A stretch of DNA of 64,000 nt from positions 513,098 to 577,097 of the forward strand of contig NZ_QAOG01000003.1 of the NCBI RefSeq assembly GCF_003050705.1, written 5' to 3'. The DNA is from Sphingomonas aurantiaca (GTDB taxonomy: Bacteria; Pseudomonadota; Alphaproteobacteria; Sphingomonadales; Sphingomonadaceae). A program made the position numbers and the translations under genes. Positions 15,729 through 23,695 of the stretch are shown here, one piece after another. Numbering within the stretch: the first letter of the stretch is position 1; each line of letters starts with the position of its first letter. The notes under the pieces are model-generated. The model saw nothing but the letters and a program-made list of their open reading frames with translations, did not search any database and was not told the DNA's origin.

Positions 15729-18062
15729 TTAGAATTTCGTGCTGAGAACGAGGCCGTATGTGCGTGGATCGGACAGTTCGCGGGTTGCCGCAATCAGGCC
15801 TTGCCCGGTCGCGTTCACGCCCGCCAGGTTGACCCCGGCATTGATGTTGTACCGATTATTGCTGACGTTCCGGACGTAGGCCGACAGCGACAGCCGGTTA
15901 TCGCGCGACCGCCATGTTGCGGTAACGTCCTCGACGAATTGCGATCCCGTGCGCGCGGCGTCCAGCGCGCCGTCCACCAGGTTCTGCCTGAGTGGGGCCG
16001 AGTAAAAGCTGCTCAGGAACCGAACATCGCCATGCAGCGTGATGCTCGACCCATCCGACAGGTCGATGTCGTGATCGTAATTGACCTGAGTCCGGAAGGG
16101 GATGACGTTCGGAATGTCCTTGCGCGAAAAATAATAGTCGAAGGTCCTGGTGCTGCCGGGAACCGCTTGTTCGCGCCTGTCGACGAAATACGCCTTGGTG
16201 TAGCTCGAGTTTATTCCGATGCGATCGCGCGGCGTTGGCTGGAAGGAGATTTCCAGCTCGCCGCCATAGGCGCGGGCCGGGGCGGAGATGGCGGTGAACG
16301 CGGTCAGCCCGATGATGTCGCTGATGTTGATGTTGCCGACCTGATAGCCGCCATAGACATAGTAGAAGGCGGATCCGTTGACCTGGAGCCGGTTGCCGAA
16401 AAATCGGTTCTTCGATCCCACTTCATACGATGTCAGCGTTTCGGTCTTGAACTCGACGGCGGTAGGCGCGCCCGTCCTGCCGGTGGTCACGCTGAGATCG
16501 CCCGGCGAAAAGCCGGACGACGTGAGCGCGTAGAGCAGGTTGCGCGGGCTCAGGTCATGTTCGAGCCGCACCTTGTACGTGACGTTGCGGTACGTCCGTT
16601 TCCCCTCCTGACCGGACAGCGTCTGGGTCTGCAGGATCTCCGGATAGCCATAGGTCGTCGAACCGAGCGGGCCGCCGCAGCACAGGTTGAGATTGGCGGT
16701 ATAGGTCTGGTCGACCGCAACCTTGGTATAATCGTAGCGCAGCCCGGCGTTCAGCCGCGTGGTGTCGGCCAAGGCGTATGTGGCCTCGCCGAACACGCCG
16801 GCTGCGGTCGTTTTCTTGGCGACGTCGGAATTGTACAACAGCGCGCCGGAATAGCCGTCGGTCGCCTTCACGATGCTGCGCAGGTCGTTCTGATAGTATA
16901 GCGCGCCGATCTGCCATTTCAGCTTGCCGCCCTGCTGCGACGCGAGCCGAAGCTCGTGCGTCATGAACTCGTCCTTGGGCGTGGAGATGTCCTGATCGAC
17001 GGCCAGGCCGATGGCCGGCACGCGGCCGTAATTCAACGCGCTCGACGTCCATGTGCGGAATGCCGGGATATACACCAGATTGGCGCCGCCAAGGTCGAGA
17101 TTGAACTCCGCCCAATATTGGCGGAACTTGTTGGTGCCCGGCCCGACGTCGCCATAAACCTTGTCGTAGGTCCCGTCGGTCTGCAAATTCATCGAATTGC
17201 CGGAGCTGTAGATCTTGTTGTTCTGGCCGGCGACGCCGAGCAGGACCGAAAAGGTGCTGGTCGGCGCGATCAGCATTTTCGCGCGGAAATCGGTGCTCCG
17301 CATCGCGCCGCCGCGATAGCCGAGCTCGCCCTTGTCGACGTCATGCGTGTCATATCCGTCGCGGCTGTAGTAATTGCCCGAAACGCGCAGCGCGATGACG
17401 TCGGACACGAGGGGGACGTTCACCGCGCCATAATAATGCTCGAGATCATAGTTGCCGGCCTCTGCGGCGATGTTGCCCTCGACGATGCCGAGCGCCGGAT
17501 CGCGCGTCTTGATCACGACGACACCGGTGGTCGCGCTGCGGCCGTACAGCGTGCCTTGCGGACCGCGCAGGATCTCGACGCGGTCGATATCGTACGAACT
17601 GCCGACGCCATTGTAGATGCCGTCGACATAGATCGCGGCGGACGTCGCGATCGATGTCGCGGATCCACCGACGCCAGAATTGGAGGGAATGCCGCGAATG
17701 GTGAGCCCGGCGGCGGGCGAGTCATTGCCCGACGACGATCCCGCCATGCCGGTCGGCGTCGCCGCGGCGCCGCCACTGACACCGGGCACGTCCTCCAGGA
17801 TGGCACTCAGCGCAAACTTGCCCGCGGCCAGAAGATCCGATCCCGAGCGCACGCTGACCGAGGCGGCAGCGCGCTGCAGCGTCTCGGACTGGCGCTGCGC
17901 AGTGACGACGATGTCGGGCAGCTCGCTCGACGATTGCGTGTCCGTCGCGTTCGCCGGTGTCGTCTGGGCCGCTACCGGCGTGGTCTGTGCGCTGGCTACT
18001 CCGGTCCCGCCGAAGAGTGCGGCCTGACTCGCCGCCATCAGCAGCAAAACCTTCCTGTTCAT
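15729..18062 (-). CDS. TonB-dependent outer-membrane receptor
   Basis: A 777-aa receptor with a signal peptide ending near GVASAQ. The TonB box region is ELPDIVVTAQRQSETL. The plug domain (about 60-190) includes LTIRGIPSN, AIYVDGIYNGVGSSYDIDRVEILRGPQGTLYGRSATTGVV in pieces, and VVIKTRDP. The remaining residues are an aromatic-rich beta barrel ending in GLVLSTKF with terminal Phe, as required for BamA recognition. There is no N-terminal STN signalling domain, so control by a sigma/anti-sigma pair is unlikely. The ATG at 18062 with GAGGG eight bases upstream is preferred over the GTG three codons earlier. The ligand is unknown; the neighbours encode secreted proteins, not siderophore enzymes. 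Confidence 0.93.
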   Translation of the reverse strand: MNRKVLLLMAASQAALFGGTGVASAQTTPVAAQTTPANATDTQSSSELPDIVVTAQRQSETLQRAAASVSVRSGSDLLAAGKFALSAILEDVPGVSGGAAATPTGMAGSSSGNDSPAAGLTIRGIPSNSGVGGSATSIATSAAIYVDGIYNGVGSSYDIDRVEILRGPQGTLYGRSATTGVVVIKTRDPALGIVEGNIAAEAGNYDLEHYYGAVNVPLVSDVIALRVSGNYYSRDGYDTHDVDKGELGYRGGAMRSTDFRAKMLIAPTSTFSVLLGVAGQNNKIYSSGNSMNLQTDGTYDKVYGDVGPGTNKFRQYWAEFNLDLGGANLVYIPAFRTWTSSALNYGRVPAIGLAVDQDISTPKDEFMTHELRLASQQGGKLKWQIGALYYQNDLRSIVKATDGYSGALLYNSDVAKKTTAAGVFGEATYALADTTRLNAGLRYDYTKVAVDQTYTANLNLCCGGPLGSTTYGYPEILQTQTLSGQEGKRTYRNVTYKVRLEHDLSPRNLLYALTSSGFSPGDLSVTTGRTGAPTAVEFKTETLTSYEVGSKNRFFGNRLQVNGSAFYYVYGGYQVGNINISDIIGLTAFTAISAPARAYGGELEISFQPTPRDRIGINSSYTKAYFVDRREQAVPGSTRTFDYYFSRKDIPNVIPFRTQVNYDHDIDLSDGSSITLHGDVRFLSSFYSAPLRQNLVDGALDAARTGSQFVEDVTATWRSRDNRLSLSAYVRNVSNNRYNINAGVNLAGVNATGQGLIAATRELSDPRTYGLVLSTKF

Positions 18063-18086
18063 AGCATCCACCCTCTGTTTTTGTTT

Positions 18087-19055
18087 TTAATCCGCTGTTT
18101 CGACGACGAGCCCGGCATCGGTTACGCCGCTCGGATCGCCGACCTGTTCTTCGCAATTATATTCCTTGAAGACCGGTAGATTGGGATGCCACGCGAACCG
18201 CCTGACGATGTTCCAGGGGTGGGTGTAATATTGCGGGTCTTCGATGGTCGTTATGATCTCGAGGAAGGGTTTGCCGTCGCCAAGGTTCACCTTGCGGATG
18301 CGCTGAACCAGGCGACCATTGGGCGAGAGCGGCGTTCCGTCGACATCGAGCCAAAGCGCTTGCTTGAAACCGGTACTTTCCACGACGAGCGTATCGCCTT
18401 CCCAATGACCGATCGAGCGCCCCATGAAGTCGGTGCCGCCGGGCAGTGGCGTGGTCTTCGGGTCGAGGGATATGTTCCATCGACCATGATATTCCTCGAA
18501 GATGAACGCGACCCAGGTCTTTCCCTGCACGATCTGGAAGGGGAAATTGAGATCGCGCTGCCATTGCGGACCTGGTGGGAGGCATTTGGCGGAGGCGTTG
18601 ATGAACGGCTTTCCGGCCTCGGCGGATCGGACGCGGCGGGCGATGACATTGGCGCCGGCCATCGTCACGGGCGGCTCCGCCCCGTACATGTCCTTCTGGA
18701 TGCGCACTTCGAGCGGTTGATCGTGATACCATATGCCCTGGAAATCGCGGGGATCCGCGGGCGATACGGGGTCGTCGGCGGTTACCGGCGGCTGCGGAAA
18801 AAGCCCGGCCTTCATCGGCGGCGGTAGCGCGGTCAGGATCTTCTGCGCCTCCGTCAGCGGCGGGAGCGGCGGCGGAGCCAACCCCGCCCCGGGACCGCGG
18901 CCCGGGGGTGGAGGGGCGGGGGCGTTGCCCGACGGAGGTCCACCGGGCGGCGGTGCCGCCATCTGAGCAACGGCGACGCCTGCGCCGAGGTTGAGGATGC
19001 CGGCCGTCAGGGCCAGCATGCGGGCGCGGGATGAATGCTTGCGGTAAGCGGTCAT
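18087..19055 (-). CDS. Secreted protein of unknown function, TonB-receptor-associated
   Basis: A 322-aa exported protein. After the signal peptide (MLALTAGILNLGAGVAVAQ) comes a proline/glycine-rich stretch (PPPGGPPSGNAPAPPPPG) that looks like a flexible linker, and then a globular domain with FQGIWYHDQPLEVRIQKDMYG and the signature GHWEGDTLVVESTGF. I recognise this GxWEGDxLVVE pattern from uncharacterised proteins next to TonB-dependent receptors in sphingomonads; no function is assigned. A start at 19088 would overlap the upstream stop as ATGA, but the ATG at 19055 has GGAG at an eight-base spacer and is favoured. It lies between its paralogue and the receptor. Confidence 0.75.
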   Translation of the reverse strand: MTAYRKHSSRARMLALTAGILNLGAGVAVAQMAAPPPGGPPSGNAPAPPPPGRGPGAGLAPPPLPPLTEAQKILTALPPPMKAGLFPQPPVTADDPVSPADPRDFQGIWYHDQPLEVRIQKDMYGAEPPVTMAGANVIARRVRSAEAGKPFINASAKCLPPGPQWQRDLNFPFQIVQGKTWVAFIFEEYHGRWNISLDPKTTPLPGGTDFMGRSIGHWEGDTLVVESTGFKQALWLDVDGTPLSPNGRLVQRIRKVNLGDGKPFLEIITTIEDPQYYTHPWNIVRRFAWHPNLPVFKEYNCEEQVGDPSGVTDAGLVVETAD

Positions 19056-19084
19056 GCTGGATGCTCCGAGTTCGTTCGCGCTGC

Positions 19085-19843
19085 TCATTTCCCACGCATG
19101 GCGCGCGCAGCGGTGTCGCGACGGTCGAGGCAGACATGCTCCGGGAAGAACGGCGTGGCGGGCTGTCGCGTGTAGGTGACCACGCCACCCCAGGGTTTTG
19201 CGTAATAGATCGGGTCGTCGATCGTGATCCGGTCTTCCAGCGTGTCGGCATCGACCAGTCGGATGCGCTCGGTGACCCTCATGTCACTGCTGTGCGGCAT
19301 GATATCGTCGATCAGCGTGCGATCGCTTACGTCGACCGTCTCGGCGACCAGCGCGTCGCCCTCCCACCGCCCGGTGGTCTGGCCGGTCATCTGCGGCGCG
19401 AGCAATGGTTCGGTCGGCCGCCCGCGCATGTCGATCTGACGCAGGGCGCGGTTCCATTCGAAGTCAAACGTGACGACGCCCAGCCGCTGCCAGATCCTGA
19501 ACCGCATCGGCGTCAGCATGAGCCGCGGAACGCCCGGGCTCGAACAGCGCGATATCGTGATATCGTAATCGTCGTACTTGTGTTGCGATCTGAGGCGCTT
19601 GTTTTCCGCAAGAGCCTTGCGTCCTTCCGCGGTCAGCACGACCGGCGTCGAAGCTTCGAGGCTGTTGGATGGTTTCGCTATCTTCCAGACGCCCTCAAAA
19701 TCGGAGATCGTCGTTGCCTGGCCCTGCGCCGGTGTGCAGATAGTCAGCAGGACCATGCCTGCCATGCCGGTCGTCACGAACCAGTTATGTATAGCGGGAA
19801 TATTCGTTCGAAAAACCCGCTGCATGATGCACGTTAAGATCAT
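19085..19843 (-). CDS. Secreted protein of unknown function, paralogue of the next gene downstream
   Basis: A 252-aa protein with an N-terminal hydrophobic export segment (TTGMAGMVLLTICTPAQGQ). The C-terminal half shares the pattern of its downstream neighbour: TGRWEGDALVAETVDVSD here against GHWEGDTLVVESTGF there, then a DRITIDDPIYYAKPW block matching IEDPQYYTHPW. The two are therefore distant paralogues, and this one lacks the proline-rich linker. Two cysteines remain (SRCSSP and HVCLD). AGGGG five bases before the ATG at 19843 supports the start. It is the first gene of the exported-protein run. Confidence 0.75.
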   Translation of the reverse strand: MILTCIMQRVFRTNIPAIHNWFVTTGMAGMVLLTICTPAQGQATTISDFEGVWKIAKPSNSLEASTPVVLTAEGRKALAENKRLRSQHKYDDYDITISRCSSPGVPRLMLTPMRFRIWQRLGVVTFDFEWNRALRQIDMRGRPTEPLLAPQMTGQTTGRWEGDALVAETVDVSDRTLIDDIMPHSSDMRVTERIRLVDADTLEDRITIDDPIYYAKPWGGVVTYTRQPATPFFPEHVCLDRRDTAARAMRGK

Positions 19844-20192
19844 GGCTACCCCTCACTAGGTGGTAACCATAAGAGCAGATATAACCGAATTGGCTTAGAT
19901 GACTCATCTGGACGATATGAGCCCATATTTACAAGTTTATAGGCAGCGTTTTAGTGCGCGTCACAGCAAGTAATACTAAAAGCATGGTTTTTTATTGTTA
20001 GGGTTAGCCAGGTAGCTCGGCGCAAATGGCACTATAGGGGGAAGCCGCTAGCCAAGTCCCGATCTCGCATTGGCGGCATCACACCCTTCGCAAGCTACCG
20101 CGACGAGGACCAAACGCGCTTTGGCGCGACGGGCAACCGGAAAACACCGGGCGATCCGCTGACGAAACGATCGTCGCGTTCAGCCAGGTCGA
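19844..20192. other. AT-rich gap upstream of the TonB-receptor cluster
   Basis: No plausible gene is seen in these 349 bases. From about 19860 to 20010 the composition is clearly AT-richer than any other part of the window (for example GGTTTTTTATTGTTAGGG near 19984). This is where the promoter of the leftward run starting at 19843 must lie. The composition could mark regulatory DNA, a transferred segment or a relic. Confidence 0.6.
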
Positions 20193-20999
20193 TCAATCGC
20201 TGATCGTCCAGCCGAGTTTTGGATCCCGTCCGCGCACGGGCTGGGCTGCCTTGAGCGCCCGGTCGAAGCGCGCATCGGCGTCGACCTCGGCGGTGGGGGG
20301 CGAACTGCTGGGCGGCACGTATCTGAAGACCGGAGGCGCGACGATCGCGGTGGGCGCGGGCAAAGGCAGGGCAGCGCCGGCGACGGGGTCGACCGCGCGC
20401 CTGGATGGCCGAAGGTTCGAACCCCGGATATAGGTTCCGCCATCGACGATCGTCGTCATGCCACTTCGCGCGATGCCGCCGGGTACCAGCGACGCGACAC
20501 CCCCGGTTCCATAGCCCGACAGATACACCTCCCGACCGAACGCGTCGCGGCTTGCCAAGATCGGCACCCCGGGCTGAGCACCGTCCGGACCGCCGAGGAT
20601 GCGCAGGATCTCGAGCACGTTGGCCGTGTAGCAGCTCGTCATCTTCCTGGACCGGCAGCCGATCGGCGGCCCCGCGTTTTGGCTCGGTCGAGCATAGACC
20701 GTCGCCATGTTCAGTCCGGGTGACCTGGATTCGCTGCCCCCCAGCAGGAACAGATAGCGGTAGCCCAGATCATGGGCACGCTCGGCGGCGCGGTACAACG
20801 CCATGTCGATCGCATCGCCGCGGGCATGGATCGCGGCGTCGATGCGCCATGATCCGTCCTTTTCGGTTCTGTCCTTGTAGCCGATCTCGAAGCCGATCCC
20901 ACGTCGCTTCATCGGGCCATAATAGGGCGCATCATCGCCGCGGGCCCAGGCCGGCTGCGCGATCGCGAGTAGGAGGACGCAAGACCAGAGGCGCTTCAT
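20193..20999 (-). CDS. Exported protein with CC0125/CC1285-like domain
   Basis: A 268-aa protein with a signal peptide (MKRLWSCVLLLAIAQPAWA). Residues 30-95 resemble the small CC0125/CC1285 domain of alphaproteobacterial exported proteins: GFEIGYKDR, then DGSWRIDAAIHARGDAIDMA and LYRAAERAHDLGYRYLFLLGG. Four cysteines lie in the mature part or signal region; a pair GCRSRKMTSC may form a disulphide. The C-terminal third is proline/alanine-rich and probably unstructured. No function is known for the domain. Confidence 0.65.
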   Translation of the reverse strand: MKRLWSCVLLLAIAQPAWARGDDAPYYGPMKRRGIGFEIGYKDRTEKDGSWRIDAAIHARGDAIDMALYRAAERAHDLGYRYLFLLGGSESRSPGLNMATVYARPSQNAGPPIGCRSRKMTSCYTANVLEILRILGGPDGAQPGVPILASRDAFGREVYLSGYGTGGVASLVPGGIARSGMTTIVDGGTYIRGSNLRPSRRAVDPVAGAALPLPAPTAIVAPPVFRYVPPSSSPPTAEVDADARFDRALKAAQPVRGRDPKLGWTISD

Positions 21000-21062
21000 C
21001 GCGGATCCTTGAAGTAGAGCGCGCCGCTGTACCGCGCGATCGTTAAGCTCCGGTTGCCTCGA

Positions 21063-21566
21063 CTATGCCTCGTCCGTCGAGATCGGCTTGCGGGCCGCCA
21101 TCTGGACCGGCTTGCCGATGACGGGGCGGCCGTCCGGCCAGCGCCGCGCGATGCACCGATCCTTGGCAACCCTTGCGATCGTGACGGCATCGCCCTGATT
21201 GCCGCCGAGGACGTGATACGCCGCGTCATCCTCGCCGACATAGAAGCCGACATGACCGCCGCCCGGACGTTCGAATACCAGCACCGCGCCGGGCGCCAAC
21301 CGTTCGGGGCGAAGCGCCTGACCCCATGTCGCCCACGACGTCGCGCGCACGGCGATCGCTACCGGTGCGATCCCGTCCTCCTGCAGGCAATAGGCGACGA
21401 ACACGCCGCACCACGGCACGCTGTCGGCGTTGTAGACCATGCCCAGCACTTTCGTACCGAGACGCTTCGCCCAGCCGAGAATGGTCGCGCTGTTTGCGGA
21501 TCCGTCAGCCTCTCTGGTACCCAGTTTTGACTTGGCTGCCTTCAGCCATGCCGGCTCTCTCGCCAT
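21063..21566 (-). CDS. TIGR02594-type NlpC/P60-like protein
   Basis: A 167-aa protein beginning MAREPAWLKAAKSKLGTRE. The order WLKAAKSKLG, then DSVPWCGVFVAYCL, then WGQALRPERLAPGAVLVFER and GGHVGFYVGED matches the TIGR02594 family of papain-like cysteine peptidases or amidases, with catalytic Cys in PWCGVF and His in GGHVGF. Homologues occur both as phage-type lysins and as bacterial proteins of unknown role. There is no signal peptide, and no holin or phage genes lie around it. In-frame upstream residues to 21704 are rejected. Confidence 0.78.
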   Translation of the reverse strand: MAREPAWLKAAKSKLGTREADGSANSATILGWAKRLGTKVLGMVYNADSVPWCGVFVAYCLQEDGIAPVAIAVRATSWATWGQALRPERLAPGAVLVFERPGGGHVGFYVGEDDAAYHVLGGNQGDAVTIARVAKDRCIARRWPDGRPVIGKPVQMAARKPISTDEA

Positions 21567-21777
21567 GATACTCGCCCTCAGATTTGCTGATTTGACACCG
21601 CGCCTCAGCCATCGCCTTTGTCGATAGGAGCGCAGCGATCTACTCGCGGCGTCGCGCTGCACCGATTTCGCGCAAGTGCCGCTTTTGGACAGAAATAGTA
21701 CCATTTTATTCAGTTTGTTAATTCAATTCCGCTTTTAAGGCCGGAGCTGGCGATCGCGCTCGCTACGGGAGGAATCA

Positions 21778-22431
21778 ATGAAGATCGTTGCCATGGGAGC
21801 CGTTGTCGCGGCTGCCTTCGTATCCACGTCGGCCTCGGCGCAAGACATCGTCCAGACGTTCAACGGGCCGCGCATAGAGCTGCGCGCCGGTTGGGATAAC
21901 CCCGATATTCGCGCGACCTTGCAGGATGCGGGCAATCGCGTCAGCCAGTCGGCCGACAAGAGCGGCGTGTCTTATGGTGGCGAAGTCGGTTACGATTTCA
22001 GCCCCGATAACAAGATGGTCATCGGTGCCTATGCGGGCCTCGAAGGTTCCACGGTCAAGGCCTGCGGCGAACTGTACGGCGCGGATCGCCTGTGCCTGCG
22101 TGCTGGGCGCAACATCACGGCGGGCGCTCGCGTGGGCGTCGTCCTGGACCAGAAGTTCCTGATCTATGGCAAGGGCGGGTATTCGAACGGCCGCGTATCG
22201 GTCGACTACCGCGACTATGAATTCATTCTCCCGGACGAGAATGTCGGCCGCACGTTCGACGGCTTCCATGTGGGCGGTGGTATCGAAGCCTCGGTCGGCA
22301 GCGGCGTCTATGGTCGACTGGAGTATGTCTATACCAACTATGGTCGTGTCTCGGCGGAGACCGACGTGCTGACCGCGAGCCTGAAGCCGACCCGGCAACA
22401 GGTCGTGTATGCGATGGGCGTTCGCTTCTGA
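21778..22431 (+). CDS. Small outer-membrane beta-barrel protein
   Basis: A 217-aa protein with a clear signal peptide (MKIVAMGAVVAAAFVSTSASA, cut before QDIVQ). The mature chain alternates polar and hydrophobic residues in strand-like blocks (VSYGGEVGYDFS, MVIGAYAGLEG, LIYGKGGYSNGRVSVDY, FHVGGGIEASVGSGVYGRLEYVYTNYG) and ends QVVYAMGVRF with a terminal Phe. This matches the eight-stranded porin-like family that includes Omp25/opacity proteins. GGGAGG seven bases before the ATG supports the start. It faces away from the peptidase gene and may be a structural or adhesion protein. Confidence 0.85.
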   Translation: MKIVAMGAVVAAAFVSTSASAQDIVQTFNGPRIELRAGWDNPDIRATLQDAGNRVSQSADKSGVSYGGEVGYDFSPDNKMVIGAYAGLEGSTVKACGELYGADRLCLRAGRNITAGARVGVVLDQKFLIYGKGGYSNGRVSVDYRDYEFILPDENVGRTFDGFHVGGGIEASVGSGVYGRLEYVYTNYGRVSAETDVLTASLKPTRQQVVYAMGVRF

Positions 22432-22443
22432 TGTGACGGTGAA

Positions 22444-22477
22444 CAGCATGGCGTCGGGGTTTGCCGACGTCATGCTG
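22444..22477. terminator. Hairpin between convergent barrel and kinase genes
   Basis: CAGCATGGCGTCGG and CCGACGTCATGCTG pair over 14 bp with one G-T wobble around a six-base loop. The hairpin lies 13 bases past the barrel-protein stop and 25 bases before the end of the leftward kinase gene. A long T-run is missing, so function in both directions is inferred. Confidence 0.6.
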
Positions 22478-22501
22478 GTCCTGCGGTAAGCCCAGGCGCG
22501 G

Positions 22502-23695
22502 TCAACCGGCCGCGATCGACGGGACCATGCTCTCGAAACGGGTCGCGCCCGCACTGGAGTGCGCGAGCGTCAGATCGCCATTGTGGCCGCGCAGGATCTG
22601 GCGGGCGAGGGCCAGTCCTACGCCGGACCCCTCCTTCTTGGTGGTGAAGAATGGGCGGAAGATGTCGGCCTGGTTGCCGACCGGGATGCCTGGCCCGTTA
22701 TCCGTCATCGTGACCAGCGTTTGCCCGACTTGCGCGCGGATCGACAGGGTGACGCTCGGGTCCGGCGTGTCGTGCAACGCTTCGGCGGCGTTCTGCAGGA
22801 CCGCCCAGATCGCCGCGGTCAGCTGATCCGGATCCGCGTGCATATGAGCGGGTGCCTCGCGCAGGTCCGTGCTGAACGCGATCGTCGGCCAGCGGGTGAC
22901 GAACAGGGCCTCGAGATCGCTCACGAACGGCGTGACGGATAGGCGCTCCGGGGCGGGTGCCGGGAGTTTGGCGAGCGCGCGGTAGCTTTCGCCGAAACGG
23001 TGGAGACTCGCAGCGCGACGCGCGACCGTCAGAATCGCATCGCGGACCTGGGGCAGCGCGGGATCCGGATCGTCGAGCATCGCGACCGCGGTCTCGGCAA
23101 GCGAGGCGATCGGGGTCAGTGCGTTGACGATCTCATGGCTGAGCACCTGGACGAGATCGCGCAGCGCCGCGGCCTCGGCCCCCTTCAACTCGGCATCGAT
23201 ATCGATCAGCGCGCCGATCCGGGTCATCCGCCCGGCAAGCGCGAGGTCGCCGGTGGCCAGTGCGAAGCTGCGGACATTGGTGTCACGGCCGATGTCGATC
23301 GTGGCGGTGCGGCCGGGGCGGGTGTCGGAGAGCGCAGCGACAAGGCCCTCGGGTGGATCGACGACCCTGTCGTTTGCGCCGAGCAGATGCCGCGCGGCAC
23401 GATTGACGACGTGCAGGCGACCATCGTCGAGCGCGACCAGCGGGGCGGGGGACAGATCGAGATAGGCGGTGAGCCGCCGCCGCTCCTCCTCGCCGGGAGA
23501 AACGGGGACAGGCGGCGGCGGTACCGGTCGCTGCGGGCGGGTGTCGACCAGGTTGAGCGCGGCAGTCCACACCGCGATCAGCGCGGCGAGCACCGCCGTC
23601 GCATAGAGGCCACGCGTGGCGGCAACCGCGCCGGCGGCACCGACCGCGGCGACGACCAGCGTGCGGAGCATGCGGCGAACCCGGTCAGAGGCCAT
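22502..23695 (-). CDS. Sensor histidine kinase paired with an NtrC-like regulator
   Basis: A 397-aa membrane kinase. Two N-terminal helices (LRTLVVAAVGAAGAVAA and YATAVLAALIAVWTAALNLV) have almost no periplasmic loop, so the sensor part must be membrane-embedded or cytoplasmic. A PAS-like segment (about 75-180, from LDLSPAPLVALDDGRLHVVN) precedes the HisKA motif VLSHEIVNALTPIASLAE and the ATPase domain with NAAEAL, DNGPGIP and GSGVGLALARQIL. The gene overlaps the upstream regulator by 11 bases, so the two are coupled. The regulator lies divergent from a MacA/MacB-like export operon, which suggests control of that exporter. Confidence 0.9.
   Translation of the reverse strand: MASDRVRRMLRTLVVAAVGAAGAVAATRGLYATAVLAALIAVWTAALNLVDTRPQRPVPPPPVPVSPGEEERRRLTAYLDLSPAPLVALDDGRLHVVNRAARHLLGANDRVVDPPEGLVAALSDTRPGRTATIDIGRDTNVRSFALATGDLALAGRMTRIGALIDIDAELKGAEAAALRDLVQVLSHEIVNALTPIASLAETAVAMLDDPDPALPQVRDAILTVARRAASLHRFGESYRALAKLPAPAPERLSVTPFVSDLEALFVTRWPTIAFSTDLREAPAHMHADPDQLTAAIWAVLQNAAEALHDTPDPSVTLSIRAQVGQTLVTMTDNGPGIPVGNQADIFRPFFTTKKEGSGVGLALARQILRGHNGDLTLAHSSAGATRFESMVPSIAAG

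Noticed and set aside
19055..19088. ATG at 19088 as the start of the proline-rich secreted protein (ATGA overlap)
   Set aside because: The overlap is suggestive, but the ATG at 19055 has a better ribosome binding site and gives a more compact signal peptide; this remains open.
21063..21566. A prophage around the lysin-like gene
   Set aside because: No capsid, tail, integrase, holin or repressor genes are present on either side, and flanking genes are ordinary chromosomal ones.
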